From positions 82,073,461 through 82,137,460 of the forward strand of contig CM050447.1 of NCBI GenBank assembly GCA_027563935.2: a DNA stretch of 64,000 bases, read 5' to 3'. The DNA comes from Costus lasius (taxonomy: Eukaryota; Streptophyta; Magnoliopsida; Zingiberales; Costaceae). Under the pieces are notes generated by a model that was not told the DNA's origin, did not search any database, and was given only the letters and a program-made list of their open reading frames with translations. Made by a program: the position numbers and the translations under genes. Of this stretch, positions 54,565 to 64,000 are shown one piece after another (position 1 is the first letter of the stretch; each line of letters begins with the position of its first letter).

Positions 54565-57116
54565 TGATGTAGGAGTACCTTCCTCAGCAGCTCCAGAACC
54601 AAAGAAACACGACCATTCTATGGACTTCCCTCCAGATAAGGTTCCACCTCCCCTTAAATATTCAAAGGCGCCTCACACAACCACGATAAGGTGGTCCCAA
54701 CGTTCAAGTTAACCATCAGATCGATTCGTGGGTGCCATCAGTCCATTATCAACCCACACGGAGATATTACGGCCCATGTGCTTGGTGTGATGCCCGAATC
54801 CAATTGGATCAGGCTAATGGAATGTGGGCCAGGCAGCCCACGCTCGGAGTCAACGTGAGGCCCAATCATGGGTCAAGCATTGGGTCAACGTCCAATGGAG
54901 CAGGCGGATGCGGTGGCATCCTCACGGGTGAAAAGCTTCGCCGAGACCAGCAAAACGGACGGAGACATAGGCTTCATCCCCACAGCGAGCGAATCCAAGA
55001 GGTGGATGCTTCTGTCTCCTTCGGAAGCAGATGGCTTCCTGTTCACTGCCATCTTCAACGGATCCTGCGGAGGTGGGGAGTTCGCGGCCAATGGCGGCTC
55101 AAGGAGAGAAGGAGATGCGGGCTTCTTCTCCTTCAGTAGAAATAGCAGAGGTGAGATTGGAGGAAGATGCGGATTTCAGTGGGCGCATCTCTAACGACGA
55201 TCTTAGTGACGTCTATGGAGACGTTGAGCGAGGACTCAACGACAAGTTCGGAGCTCGACGGTTACACCCGAAAGACGCGAGAGGGGCGTCTTCTACATCG
55301 TGGTTCTCGACGTAGATGCAGCATCGACTGGGAGTTGGCAGCATCGTCTTCTCCTTCGGAAGACGCGGACGTGGTGCAGCTTGAAGAGGCGGCGTGGGCT
55401 CCGTCTTCTTGATTGGACGTGGAGCGCTGGGCAAGGGAAGCATAGGCTTCCCCTTCGTGGACACGGTCCACGCTCGAAGATGCGAGCAACGCGGAAGGCT
55501 TCAACGAGTTAAGCAGAAATGGCAAGGGAAGGATGTGTCGTCTTCTTTAAAAGATGAGGGAGGATCAGCAGTAAGAAGGAGAGACGGACAAGGAGGGATC
55601 TGGGAGAAGAGCTCTGAGAGACATGATCAAGGGATCCTAATCCAGTCCAGAGAAGAGCGCTTGTGTAGCGAGATCACACCGGGATGGGGAGGGCGCCCCT
55701 CCAAGGCAAAAGCCCATGCAGACCTATGAGCGGGAGGCTGGGTCTAAGAGTCGGCAGCAAGAACCGCTGTCGACGTGAGAAGGAGCGAAACAAGGAGAGC
55801 TCCGAGCAAGAGGCTGAGAGGGAGCGAAATAGGGAGAGCTCCAAGTGAGAGGGATCCAGCAAGTGAATCAGAGGGGTTTTTGTAACTCTTATTATTGCTA
55901 AATAAAAGGGTTCCCCCTATTCCGATGAGTCTCTTTTAGTAGCTTCACCACCGTCGAAGACGATCCAAACATGCTTCCACAACAAGGGCTGAGGGAGGAG
56001 GCCACGAGGCCTCTTCCTGCCAGCATGCCCAAAAAATTTGGGGGCTGGCGCACAGTCCCACGCCGAATTTGCTGACGTGGAGGCAATGGGGAATTAGGGA
56101 ATGACACTTGGCACCCCGGCCACCTGAAGGCCCGGTCAACGATCGGTACTGCAACCAGTTGACCAACACAGCCCAAGAATAAGCTAGCACAGTGATGAAT
56201 TAGCCCACCAACAGCAAATTCTGTTGTTTCATCGCCGCATGCTCCGAGATGGTTTGACAGCCCAGTCATAGCCCAGAAGGCCCAGTTGCAGCCCAGAAGG
56301 CCCAGCCCATGCGCCTAGATTCAGATTCCCTTATCTACTTTAGTTGGTAGTAGTTAGTTAATGCTTACATCAGATGCTTAGATCAGTAGCATCTTGACTG
56401 CTTTTAGTTAGTTATAGTAAGTAGTCATGCTTGTAGTGTGTTATTCCCTAGTCATACTTGTGGTGTGATATGCTCTAGTCATGCGTGTGGTGTGGTATTC
56501 CCTCCCTTGCTCTATAAAAGGGAGCTGGAGTTTAGCTTGATCCTTAGCTTTCTTGTGTGATAGGAGCTCCCTTCAGAGAGGTTAGAGTGTGGAGTAAGGT
56601 GTGTGATCCTTGGCTCGGTCTTGATTCATCGCCTACCAGTTGTAATCGTCTTTTGTTTCAATGAAGTAAATCGCACCGCCGGTGCATCAGGTTCGCCTGT
56701 TTTTGGATTTTCATTGTGTTGTTCTTGCTTGATTTCCTTACCCACAGGCATCCGTACACCGGGGACATGGAGGTCTCTTGGCTTTGGTGTGACCGTAGGT
56801 TCATAGGTGTGCGAGCTGAGTCACCGCTAAGTCCACTACCCTTGTTGCTGTGTTGTGCTTAAATCGCTCGCTAAGAGAGGTTAGTGAGTTTCATTTGCGT
56901 AGTTGGGTGTCGTTCGTTTCTTCGTCTCTGTGTTGCCCTGAAACGTATTAATCATCGTCTTCCGCCTTGTTTCTCGCTGGTTTTCATGTTGCTCATTTTC
57001 CGACATGCGTTTTACTTCCCACGTCTCAAGACCCTCTCACATTTTTCGTTCATCATCTCATAAACCCCTAGAGTACGGAGCTAAGGATCAACCCACCTAT
57101 AGTAGCTGCAACACCA
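54565..57116 (+). repeat. gypsy-1 3' LTR
   Basis: 2552 bases from TGATGTAGGAGTACC to GTAGCTGCAACACCA. It shares ends and promoter region with gypsy-2 LTRs but has no 63-bp minisatellite and is longer in the middle. Open frames at 54732-55525 on both strands are GA/TC-rich and overlap one another with no domain, so I do not call a gene. Its right end meets element F at 57117. Confidence 0.82.
56513..56520 (+). promoter_or_regulatory. TATA box of gypsy-1 LTR
   Basis: CTATAAAAGGGAGC after a CT-rich run, matching the gypsy-2 promoters. The CAGGTTCGCCTGTTTT stretch about 170 bases on is also shared. Confidence 0.7.
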
Positions 57117-58220
57117 TGCATCCATGCACAGCCGTGAAGAGTCCAGAAATTCACTTCCAGATTTTGCCGACATCTCCATGGGCATGGCCGTGCATTCATG
57201 CACGGCCATGAAGATATCCGCCTATTCGATACCTGTTTGGTTTTTCACCTAATTCTTACTATTTTTGTAGCAAAATTTGTGAAAAATTAGAGGGAGCTTC
57301 CTAACTTGGTAGGCAACATTTTGGGACAAGAATCGTGTCATTTCATGTACCGAATCAAGAGATATTGGACGAAAGGCAAAAGCTAGGGCTCAGGCGATGA
57401 TCTTGGCGGCGGAAGCCTGTTCCGGCACAATTTCTTCTCCGTTTTGAAGCTGAAGATCATGCTCCACCCTCTCCCATCGCAGATCTAGCATTTCCTCTAG
57501 TTTTATTTGATTTTTCTTGAGAAATTTGATGTATTATATGATGAAAATTATAACATAAACTCTTTTCAAGGTTTGAGCGTAGCCCGTTATAAGGATGTTG
57601 GATAATGATGTTTAATTTGTACTTTATTTGAATATATCTTTGTTCTTATACAATCCTAATTGTAACTATATCATATTATTGCACTGGCCATGCTTTTGTA
57701 TATTTAAGGCGTTATTAGATGGATTGAGAGGTGAACCATAAGGTCAGAACCCTTAGGATTGAACTTATAATTTTGACCACGAAAGTAGGTCAAAATTACT
57801 CGAGGAATTGATACTCTTCACGGAACTCATTGGATCTACTTAGCCTAGTAAGCCAAGAGAGTAGGAGATTTGGGCTAAGTTAGATACTGGATCGTAGCCT
57901 AAGAGGGGACGATCTGTACACTAGGAGGAATTTCCTTAAGAACATAGAATAAATGAACTAAGACTCTTAGCATCATTTTTACCTTGTTCTTTAGTGTGGT
58001 GAAACCTAAAACCCTTATTTTCTCTCATGATTTTCACACCTTAGTTCACTCTTGACTTGTTTGATTTTACTTTCATGCAATTAGATTAACACTACTCTCA
58101 TCAGTATTTGATCGCTTAGCTACCAATTAATTGATTAGTTAGTACTTGACTCCCTAGTCCCTGTGGGATTCAATACTTTTTATTACGCGATAGAACTGTG
58201 CACTTGTAGGCTCCTATCAA
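57117..58220 (+). repeat. Element F: 3' part of an LTR related to D/E
   Basis: It has the late-LTR features of E and D: a coding-free stretch with CACGAAAGTAGG, GTACACTAGGAGGAATTTCC (E has a close match near 61690), GTGGTGAAACC, and a tip GTGCACTTGTAGG...TATCA like the D end GTGCACTTGCGG. At its start are near-palindromic words of a third kind (CCATGCACAGCCGTG, GTGCATTCATGCAC). The 5' part is missing where gypsy-1 adjoins. Confidence 0.65.
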
Positions 58221-58473
58221 GAGTGGAACCCTCTTAACCGATGGCTTCACATCAAGCTTGGGGCGTTCCTATTGAATCTACAATCAACTAAGGAATTATT
58301 TTTAGATCCATAGAGCAGGAAGCCCAATACCAGCTCCTAGTTTAACAGACAATGATCAACATGATATTTTCTGATGCTTCCACTCTCACTACACTAGGTA
58401 TATATGAAGACATTGAATTGATGTTTTGGAATATTGGTTGGCAACAATTCTTTGCTATGACACACACTACTAG
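58221..58473 (+). pseudogene. Possible Athila-type ORF1 fragment
   Basis: Translation near 58375-58480 gives TLTTLGIYEDIELMFWNIGW then QQFFAM. The LGI-EDI-MF-NIGW pattern resembles the N-terminus of the Athila ORF1 (Gag) family in plant gypsy elements. It is only about 35 codons long and is cut by LTR C4. It would be the interior that followed LTR F. I give this as a suggestion only. Confidence 0.4.
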
Positions 58474-60411
58474 TGTTTATGCCCTAGGACAAATTGCTGG
58501 TCCATCTCTGTACTACTTTACATTAATGTATTAAATCTATTCCGGCATTGTCGTTATTATGCTTATGATTATATCTGCATCTTTGTACAATTGCATGATA
58601 ATATCCCTGGAGATAGATTTTATCTTGTCTCGAACTTATGTCCCTAGTTAAGTGCCTAAGTGGATAAGGGACAACTTTAGTATATGTGAGACTAGCATAT
58701 GTGCTAATTAGACACATGGTGTTAACGTAGGCATCAGGGTATATTAGTTATGGATATACTGGATCGACCCGCCATGAGACTTTAACTTGGGTGTTACAAG
58801 TTAACCTCACATGCGACTGAGATGCATTGATCCTTAGACTTGAAGTCATTAACATTTCTATATGGTTAGAGACATACTTTGATATAACCTAAAGCCCCAC
58901 CATAGTTGGGAGGTAACAACAGTTGTCATTGGGTATGTCACAACCCATATGAGAAGTTCAAGTGACAGATAAATGATTTGGCCCTTCTTGAGGAAAGCTT
59001 GATATATATGGGACCTATGTGAATGCATGACTAACAGTGTATGACCATACCCAGGTGAAAGCCAAATGTGTTATGACCATTATGACCATAGGATTGGGTT
59101 TAAATAAAGTGGTGACACACTTTGTCCAATCAGGATATCAGTTGGACAAAAGGGCTATAATGCATAGATACCTCATTGTGGTATTGGGGATGTCAATGTA
59201 GACAACCACTACGATGACTTGGGTAGCAATGATGCATTGGTAGGTGCCACTCAATGCTTATGATGATATGAAGTTCATCACTACCAACGTCAGAGGAACC
59301 TACAGTGTTGCACACCTTAATACTCGAGTTCTTGTATTGATCGGGTAACCTTTTGATCGAGTTATTTCATAACTCAGATCTAGTTTGGAGATTCTATTAG
59401 CGTTGATGTGCATGATAAGATGGAGGAAACATATTGGAGCTAGACTTTATTTTGTGAAGAGTTGACCTTAGGTTAACAATGATTAACCCCATTTGACTAG
59501 GTTAAGTGAATGAGGTTGCATCGGATTGGATTAGATGGCATAATCAACTTGGTTCATGTGGTCTAGCATGGTCCATTGCCTTAGGCACCTATATTAATAT
59601 GAATATATTCATATAATGAGGGAAACTTAAGTGATGGGACCCGCCAACAAGTGATAGAGAAGAAGGCATTGCAAATAAGGGTGTAATGGGAATAAATTCT
59701 CTCCCAAGGCACCTTTAACATGGTTTATGTGCATGAGAGGAAGGCTTGCCTCGTTTGGCAAGTATTGGGTGCATTTGGCTGGTCCTTGGCTTACTTGGCA
59801 AGGTCTTGGCACATATGGAATAGGGCTAGGCACTTATGGGAACAAATGGTTTTTCTTCCTTTGAGTTTGCCCTAGCTGCCAACACCTTCTCATTACCCAA
59901 ACCGCAAGCCTCCTCAACTTAGCACCGATTTATGTTGATGTTGCCGCCCCTTCTTGTATGCTTCTTTGAATTGACGAGAACAAAGGCATGGACATCTTCT
60001 TGGTGAAAGAACCCTGCTAGAGCCGCAAGCCTTCCCTCCCTTGGTGCTCACTTCTCCTCTTGGCGCAAGTGGTGGAGTTGCTTGGTGTCTTCATCTCTCT
60101 TCCTTGGCACTTCTCATTGTGGTAGCGCAAGTGAAGGGATAACCTCTCCTAAGTCGTGGAGCTTCTTCCCGAGGCTAGCACCGGGTGAGGAAGAAGTGAA
60201 CTCAAGGGATTTGTGTGTGCGAGACTACAGAGGGTGCATGCTTGGGTGCCTATACATCATTATCATTCAAAACACTTCAAGGTATTTTACTTCTCTCATT
60301 GTGTCGACTCTTTCTCAAGCTCAATCTTCTGGATTTTTGGGACTGGCCTATTTCGAGGAATCTCTTCTGCTGTATATAATAAATTTTAAAATTCCTCGGG
60401 GTTTCCCAATA
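58474..60411 (+). repeat. C-family LTR copy C4 (5' LTR)
   Basis: 1938 bases from TGTTTATGCCCTAGGAC (the start is altered from TGTTGGTGTATATGCC) to CGGGGTTTCCCAATA. It is colinear with C3 but clearly diverged. Small frames (59627-59833, 60082-60444) are repeat shadows. ACTAG precedes it, but no second copy can be checked because E cuts the element. Confidence 0.85.
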
Positions 60412-60412
60412 G

Positions 60413-60422
60413 TGGTATTAGA
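60413..60422 (+). promoter_or_regulatory. Primer-binding site of C4
   Basis: TGGTATTAGA follows the LTR by one base and is one base off the tRNA-iMet complement. About 45 bases of leader follow (ACTTGCGAGTCTCGA, matching the C element leader near 15450 in inverse) before E begins. Confidence 0.75.
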
Positions 60423-60469
60423 GGTACTTGCGAGTCTCGAGTGATATACATGCTTTCATGATTGCTCAC

Positions 60470-61979
60470 TGATGAGTTGCACTTACACCATATTTTTGCC
60501 TGCATTTTACATGATATTTTGGGCTTAATTGAATGATTTTATAGAATTTTTAGAATTTTTATCTTCTTTTATATGGAATCTTCACTTTTCTTAGTTTTTG
60601 TGAAAATATAGGTAAAATTGCAAAAATAAATGATGGATTTCGAGAGTTTTGAGGTCATAGCATAGTTCCCAAGGAAAATACAAAGTTGCACGTCAAATTT
60701 AGAGTGAAACGGAGGTCAAATGCAATATTCATGATTGCACCCGTGAGTCCTTCATGGGCCATGAATATCACTCAAAAATGATAGTTTTTATGAGTTTTGA
60801 TGTCATAGGGTGATTCGTGATGAAAAGACGAGGCCGTACATTAAATTTGGAGCAAAACGGAGGTCAAATGCAACTTTCATGGCCGTGGCTGTAAGTGTAT
60901 TCACTAGCTGTGAATACACTTCTGTGCAGAAATAGAAAAACTCAGGGCCGCGGCGGTGAACAGTTCACCACCCATGAGTTTTTCCACCCCTTCGATTTTT
61001 TACTCAATTCGACCCCGAATCGAGTTGAAACTTAACCAAACTTTGCAGAAGCCTTCCTAGATGGGTTATACACTGATTAAACTATAAATGAAGGATTTTG
61101 GAAGGGTTTAATGGGGCTTCTATGGATGAACATGAACAGAGGCGGCGGCTAGGGCGAAAATCAATTTCTAGGAAGAATTCCTGCGAGAGATCACATAGAG
61201 GAGAGGAATTGACACTTCATCTTCATCACCAGATCAAGGGGAAGAGTTCTAATTGTTTCCTAGTATATTTTTGCATTATGTTTTGAGAGATTATGTTGAG
61301 TTGATCAATATACATGCTGTTTTCTATAAACATGAATGCTTAAACTATTTTTCGGGATTAGGGGTGTAACCCGTTGATGTTTTATGGATCAAACTTATTG
61401 TTTAAATCTTTGACATAAATTTTATATAGTTTATTTTATTAGAATTATGTTTATTCCATAATTTATTCTGATTAAGTAATTTTACGTCCTAGACGTCGCG
61501 AGAAGGACCGAGAGGTGCCGGATCTATTCTTTTCAAATATACGAATCCAATCATGAGAGTAGTTTGGATTTGTTTGAAGGATTTTTATGTTTTTTCACAA
61601 AGCTTAAAGGGCCTCTTTACGGTAATTGTCACGAGAGTAGAGAATTATCGTAAATAGGTACCGGTTTATGCTTCAGGAGGAGGTAATATGTACACTAGGA
61701 AAAATCCCTTTCAATACTTTAATTTTCTACTCAAAGATTTATTTTTACTAAATTTATAACCCGTCAGCATGGTGAAACCCCAAGTCCCGATTCTATCCGT
61801 ATTGTTTTCTACTTGAACACTCGCTTTTGCTCTCTTGTACATAGATGTTTCCGAACAAAAACAACGTTTGAATCATCTAGCTATAGAACGACCGTGTAAT
61901 CGGTACTTGACCGCCAGATCCTCGTTGGGAATGATAATATTTTTTTTTACTTCGATAAAGTCGTGCACTTGCGGTCGCA
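60470..61979 (+). repeat. Element E 5' LTR
   Basis: 1510 bases from TGATGAGTTGCAC to GTGCACTTGCGGTCGCA. Near-palindromic words built on TTCATGGCC/GGCCATGAA and TTCACNNCTGTGAATAC occupy about 60755-60980. Later parts share GTACACTAGGA and GGTGAAACCCC with F. The frame 61098-61286 is unconvincing. Confidence 0.8.
60755..60980. repeat. Near-palindromic TTCATGGCC...TGAA word array in the E LTR
   Basis: Words include CTTCATGGGCCATGAATATC, TTTCATGGCCGTGGC, GTGTATTCACTAGCTGTGAAT and GGTGAACAGTTCACC. Their place in the LTR corresponds to the TACGG words of D. Confidence 0.7.
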
Positions 61980-61988
61980 TAAAGTTTT

Positions 61989-62006
61989 TGGCGCTATTGC
62001 CGAGGA
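61989..62006 (+). promoter_or_regulatory. Element E primer-binding site, tRNA-Asp type
   Basis: TGGCGCTATTGCCGAGGA is the site at 7514 with three changes, within AAGTTTTTGGCGC as in D1. Confidence 0.8.
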
Positions 62007-62227
62007 TCAGGTTAGCCAATATCGATTTAATCGTGAGATTTATAGATAAACATTTTTTATTTTTATTTTTGTTTTTGTTTGTTTTTGACTTTATTTTTAT
62101 ATTTTTGGATTAACACGATGTATGAATAGGAGAACTCAAAAATCACTTGACTAGGTATTTTAAGCTTTATTTTGCATTTCCTATTTTACACTTTGTATTT
62201 CTAAATTTTATTGCATACATACAACAT

Positions 62228-63412
62228 ATGATGTTCAACCAATGTCAATGGTCAAATCAGAGGTATGCACCACCGATAATGACAAGAAAATATGGTACAG
62301 ATGCTTTATAATCACTTTCAGCAAAGGTAAATTCCTTAACTCAACAAACTGATTATTTAAGTATGAGATATTATATGTTGAAATCTATTACTTGCGATAT
62401 TTGTGGATATCATGGGCATCATTATACTGAATGTCAATTAGGGATTGCTTCATCATTTAACTCATGCCCTAGTACCTATAATCCAAGTTGGGAGAACCAT
62501 CAAAACTTACTTTATCAGAATGGCCCAGCTTTTATTCCACAATCAAACTTTAGTTAACCTCAAGAATCCAACTTAGAAGCCATGCTTGAAAACTCAATAG
62601 CTGATATGACCAAACAAAGTGAGGAATTTCATAGTATAATTTATGGCATTGATAAAAATGACATAAAGGAATGAATCCATGATGAATCTGAGAATTTTGT
62701 AGAGTTGAAACAATAAGTAGTCATGACTCTAGTCACAGATTATGATTTAACTTCTTAAAATTTTGATGATTTTAAAAATTCTAAATACCCCATTAGCCCT
62801 TCCTCAACACTTTACTAGTCATCCAGTCCCCTCTCACATAACATAGTGCCTTGCAACATAAATACTTGGGACATGTTTGAAGAAAAATTTGAACTTTTAA
62901 AGTCTTGTGAGAAGAAAGATGAAGAAATTAAGGATCCTCAAGTAAGAACTAGCGAGATAGAAGGGGGTGAATTTGATAGTGTTCGGATGGAATACCCCAT
63001 TGAAGAGAAAGAAATTGAGGAGAAAGATGAGGAAGAGGATCCTGTACATATTCTACCACCATTATATGAATCATTAATCCCTTTTCTCCAAAAAAATTCA
63101 TTAGAAATTTGCATGATAGATGATGAAGGAGATGATTTTAAGGATAATGATGATGAGGTGATTGAAATATTATTTAATTCAAATCTAACCACACATACCC
63201 AAAAGATGATAACACATGAGATTCTTGATCACATTGACATTGACGGAAATGAAAAACCCAAAATAAAATTTGAAAAATTCTTGATCAATCCAAGGTATGA
63301 ATTTTTTGATCTTAATTCTAATCTTCTTCCAATTGCTGATATAAATTTAAAGGAAGAATGCATGATATTACTCTTGGATAAATGTAGAAATTATTGGGTA
63401 TTCTTTGCATAA
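62228..63412 (+). pseudogene. Gag-like zinc-knuckle protein of element E (many stops)
   Basis: Homology to D1/D2 runs from about 62228 (MMFNQCQW). The knuckle CDICGYHGHHYTEC is at about 62393-62434. NPSWEN, the LEAMLENSI and TKQSEEF stretch and an acidic region follow. At least five in-frame stops lie between 62310 and 62820. The last part (62846-63412) is open and ends with INLKEECMILLLDKCR, equivalent to LNLKKGLMILL of D1. The knuckle, coiled-coil-like middle and terminal box are the parts kept across the three copies. No function beyond Gag-like RNA binding can be inferred. Confidence 0.7.
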
Positions 63413-63559
63413 CTTTAATTTTTATTTTTGTATGCATGTAATGACCACTTCAACATTGATCTACCTATTTCACTGGATATATACTTTGGTAAGCACACTC
63501 TTGAGACGGAGGAAAAGCAAAAGATTATATGCTCTCTACTATGCCACTGATTCACCAAC

Positions 63560-63632
63560 TCCGCCATGACATGAAGCTATGGTCAAGCTAATGACCTTAA
63601 ACAAGCGTTTTTTGGGAGGCAACCCAAATTAC
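63560..63632 (+). other. Conserved post-ORF block of element E
   Basis: GCTATGGTCAAGCTAATGACCTTAAA, then CAAGCGTTTTTTGGGAGGCAACCCA. The match to D1 9070-9123 and D2 is much better than in surrounding non-coding DNA. Confidence 0.75.
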
Positions 63633-63795
63633 TGACTTTTGTGATTCTTAGTTTTAGTTTTCAATTTTTTATATTTTTAGGAATTTTTGCAGCATGATTT
63701 GTTGAATTTTTATTGATGGAAAATCTTTTAAAAAGTTGTTTTATATGTAGGAATTTATTGAAAATTTTTACTTGAAGAATAGGTATCAAACGAGA

Positions 63796-64000
63796 CATTC
63801 ATGGGTGTGGCCATGAGTCATTCACTGGCCATGAATGCTACGTCTAAAGGAATGCGAGAAGGCCAAAGTCCACATAAACTTTCACGGTCACAGCTCTGAG
63901 TTACTCACGGGCAGTGAGTTTTATTTGTGTAAAGGACTGAAGTCACAGAAACATTCATGGCCGCAACCGTGAATGACTCACAGGGCATGAATGCTGCGTC
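63796..64000. repeat. Near-palindromic word array, internal copy in element E
   Basis: Words such as ATTCATGGGTGTGGCC, ATTCACTGGCCATGAATG and ACATTCATGGCCGCAACCGTGAATG recur to the window edge, about 170 bases after the conserved block. They are E-type words, not the D-type TACGG words. Confidence 0.72.

Larger units (their letters stand above)
34962..57116 (+). mobile_element. Ty3/gypsy element gypsy-1, 5'-truncated and split by D2
   Basis: Gag starts abruptly at 34962 with no 5' LTR, next to the broken tip of C2. Gag, protease and integrase pieces follow up to 37806. D2 then intervenes, and the integrase C-terminus resumes at 54243, with a purine tract and a 2.55-kb 3' LTR. RT and RNase H are absent. 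Integrase sequence and the GPY/F module (KLQARYMGPYA) suggest a plant chromovirus-type gypsy element; I cannot settle the lineage. Many stops make it a pseudo-element. Confidence 0.88.
60470..64000 (+). mobile_element. Element E: Gag-only element related to D, cut by the window edge
   Basis: LTR 60470-61979, tRNA-Asp-type PBS, degraded Gag-like frame with CCHC knuckle, a conserved GGGAGGCAACCCA block, then near-palindromic words. This is the D1/D2 layout at low nucleotide identity. No pol sequence is seen up to the edge. It is inserted in the C4 leader. The 3' LTR and TSD lie beyond the window. Confidence 0.82.

Noticed and set aside
54732..55525. Cluster of overlapping frames in the gypsy-1 LTR
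   Set aside because: They overlap in several frames on both strands, have biased composition and show no domain; they fall wholly within an LTR.

Overview
The window is flowering-plant nuclear DNA made almost wholly of LTR retrotransposons stacked inside one another. This follows from TG...CA long terminal repeats (LTRs), 5-bp target-site duplications (TSDs), primer-binding sites (PBSs) matching plant initiator tRNA-Met and tRNA-Asp, and Gag-Pol pieces of the plant Ty1/copia and Ty3/gypsy types. I see no host protein gene, rRNA, tRNA or CRISPR array. A large repeat-rich genome, perhaps a monocot, is plausible, but the species cannot be fixed from this sequence.

Layout: (1) 1-3473, minus-strand remnant of a Ty1/copia element (copia-1). 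(2) 3474-12898, plus-strand 'D1', a non-autonomous element carrying only a Gag-like zinc-knuckle reading frame. (3) 12899-17417 plus 34949-34961, minus-strand 'C' element with ~2-kb LTRs and only ~0.5 kb inside. Inserted in it is a plus-strand solo LTR of the same family (C3, 17418-34943, TSD ACTAG). Inserted in C3 is copia-A (18825-34412, TSD TTGTT), and inserted in copia-A is copia-B (21955-31120, TSD CTATG), the youngest and most complete element. (4) 34962-57116, gypsy-1 (plus, 5'-truncated). It is split by D2 (37807-54237, minus, TSD GCAAC), D2 is split by gypsy-2 (40500-49288, plus, TSD ACATG), and gypsy-2 is split by a minus-strand solo LTR of the copia-A/B family (44660-46342, TSD CACCA). 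(5) 57117-58473, LTR end plus a short Athila-like ORF1 fragment. (6) 58474-60469, a further C-family LTR with its PBS. (7) 60470-64000, element E, a distant relative of D1/D2 that runs off the right edge.

There are therefore two separate four-layer nests, and the TSDs at the internal junctions give an insertion order. Only copia-B is close to functional: its Gag-Pol frame is open from Gag into RNase H and is then broken by one missing base. Copia-A lacks gag and most of protease. Both gypsy copies lack reverse transcriptase. The D/E elements encode no polymerase and the C elements encode nothing recognisable, so all of these would have needed enzymes from other elements.

The most unusual signal is in the Gag-only elements D1, D2 and E. 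Each carries dense arrays of short near-palindromic words (TTACGGCACTGCCGTAA type in D, TTCATGGCCGTGAA type in E) both inside its LTRs and again downstream of the Gag-like frame. The word differs between families but is shared between the two locations within a family. The same elements share a conserved block containing TTGGGAGGCAACCCA after the frame. D elements also reuse the 12-mer GAGCCTTATGTG in the frame, in non-coding DNA and where a polypurine tract should be.
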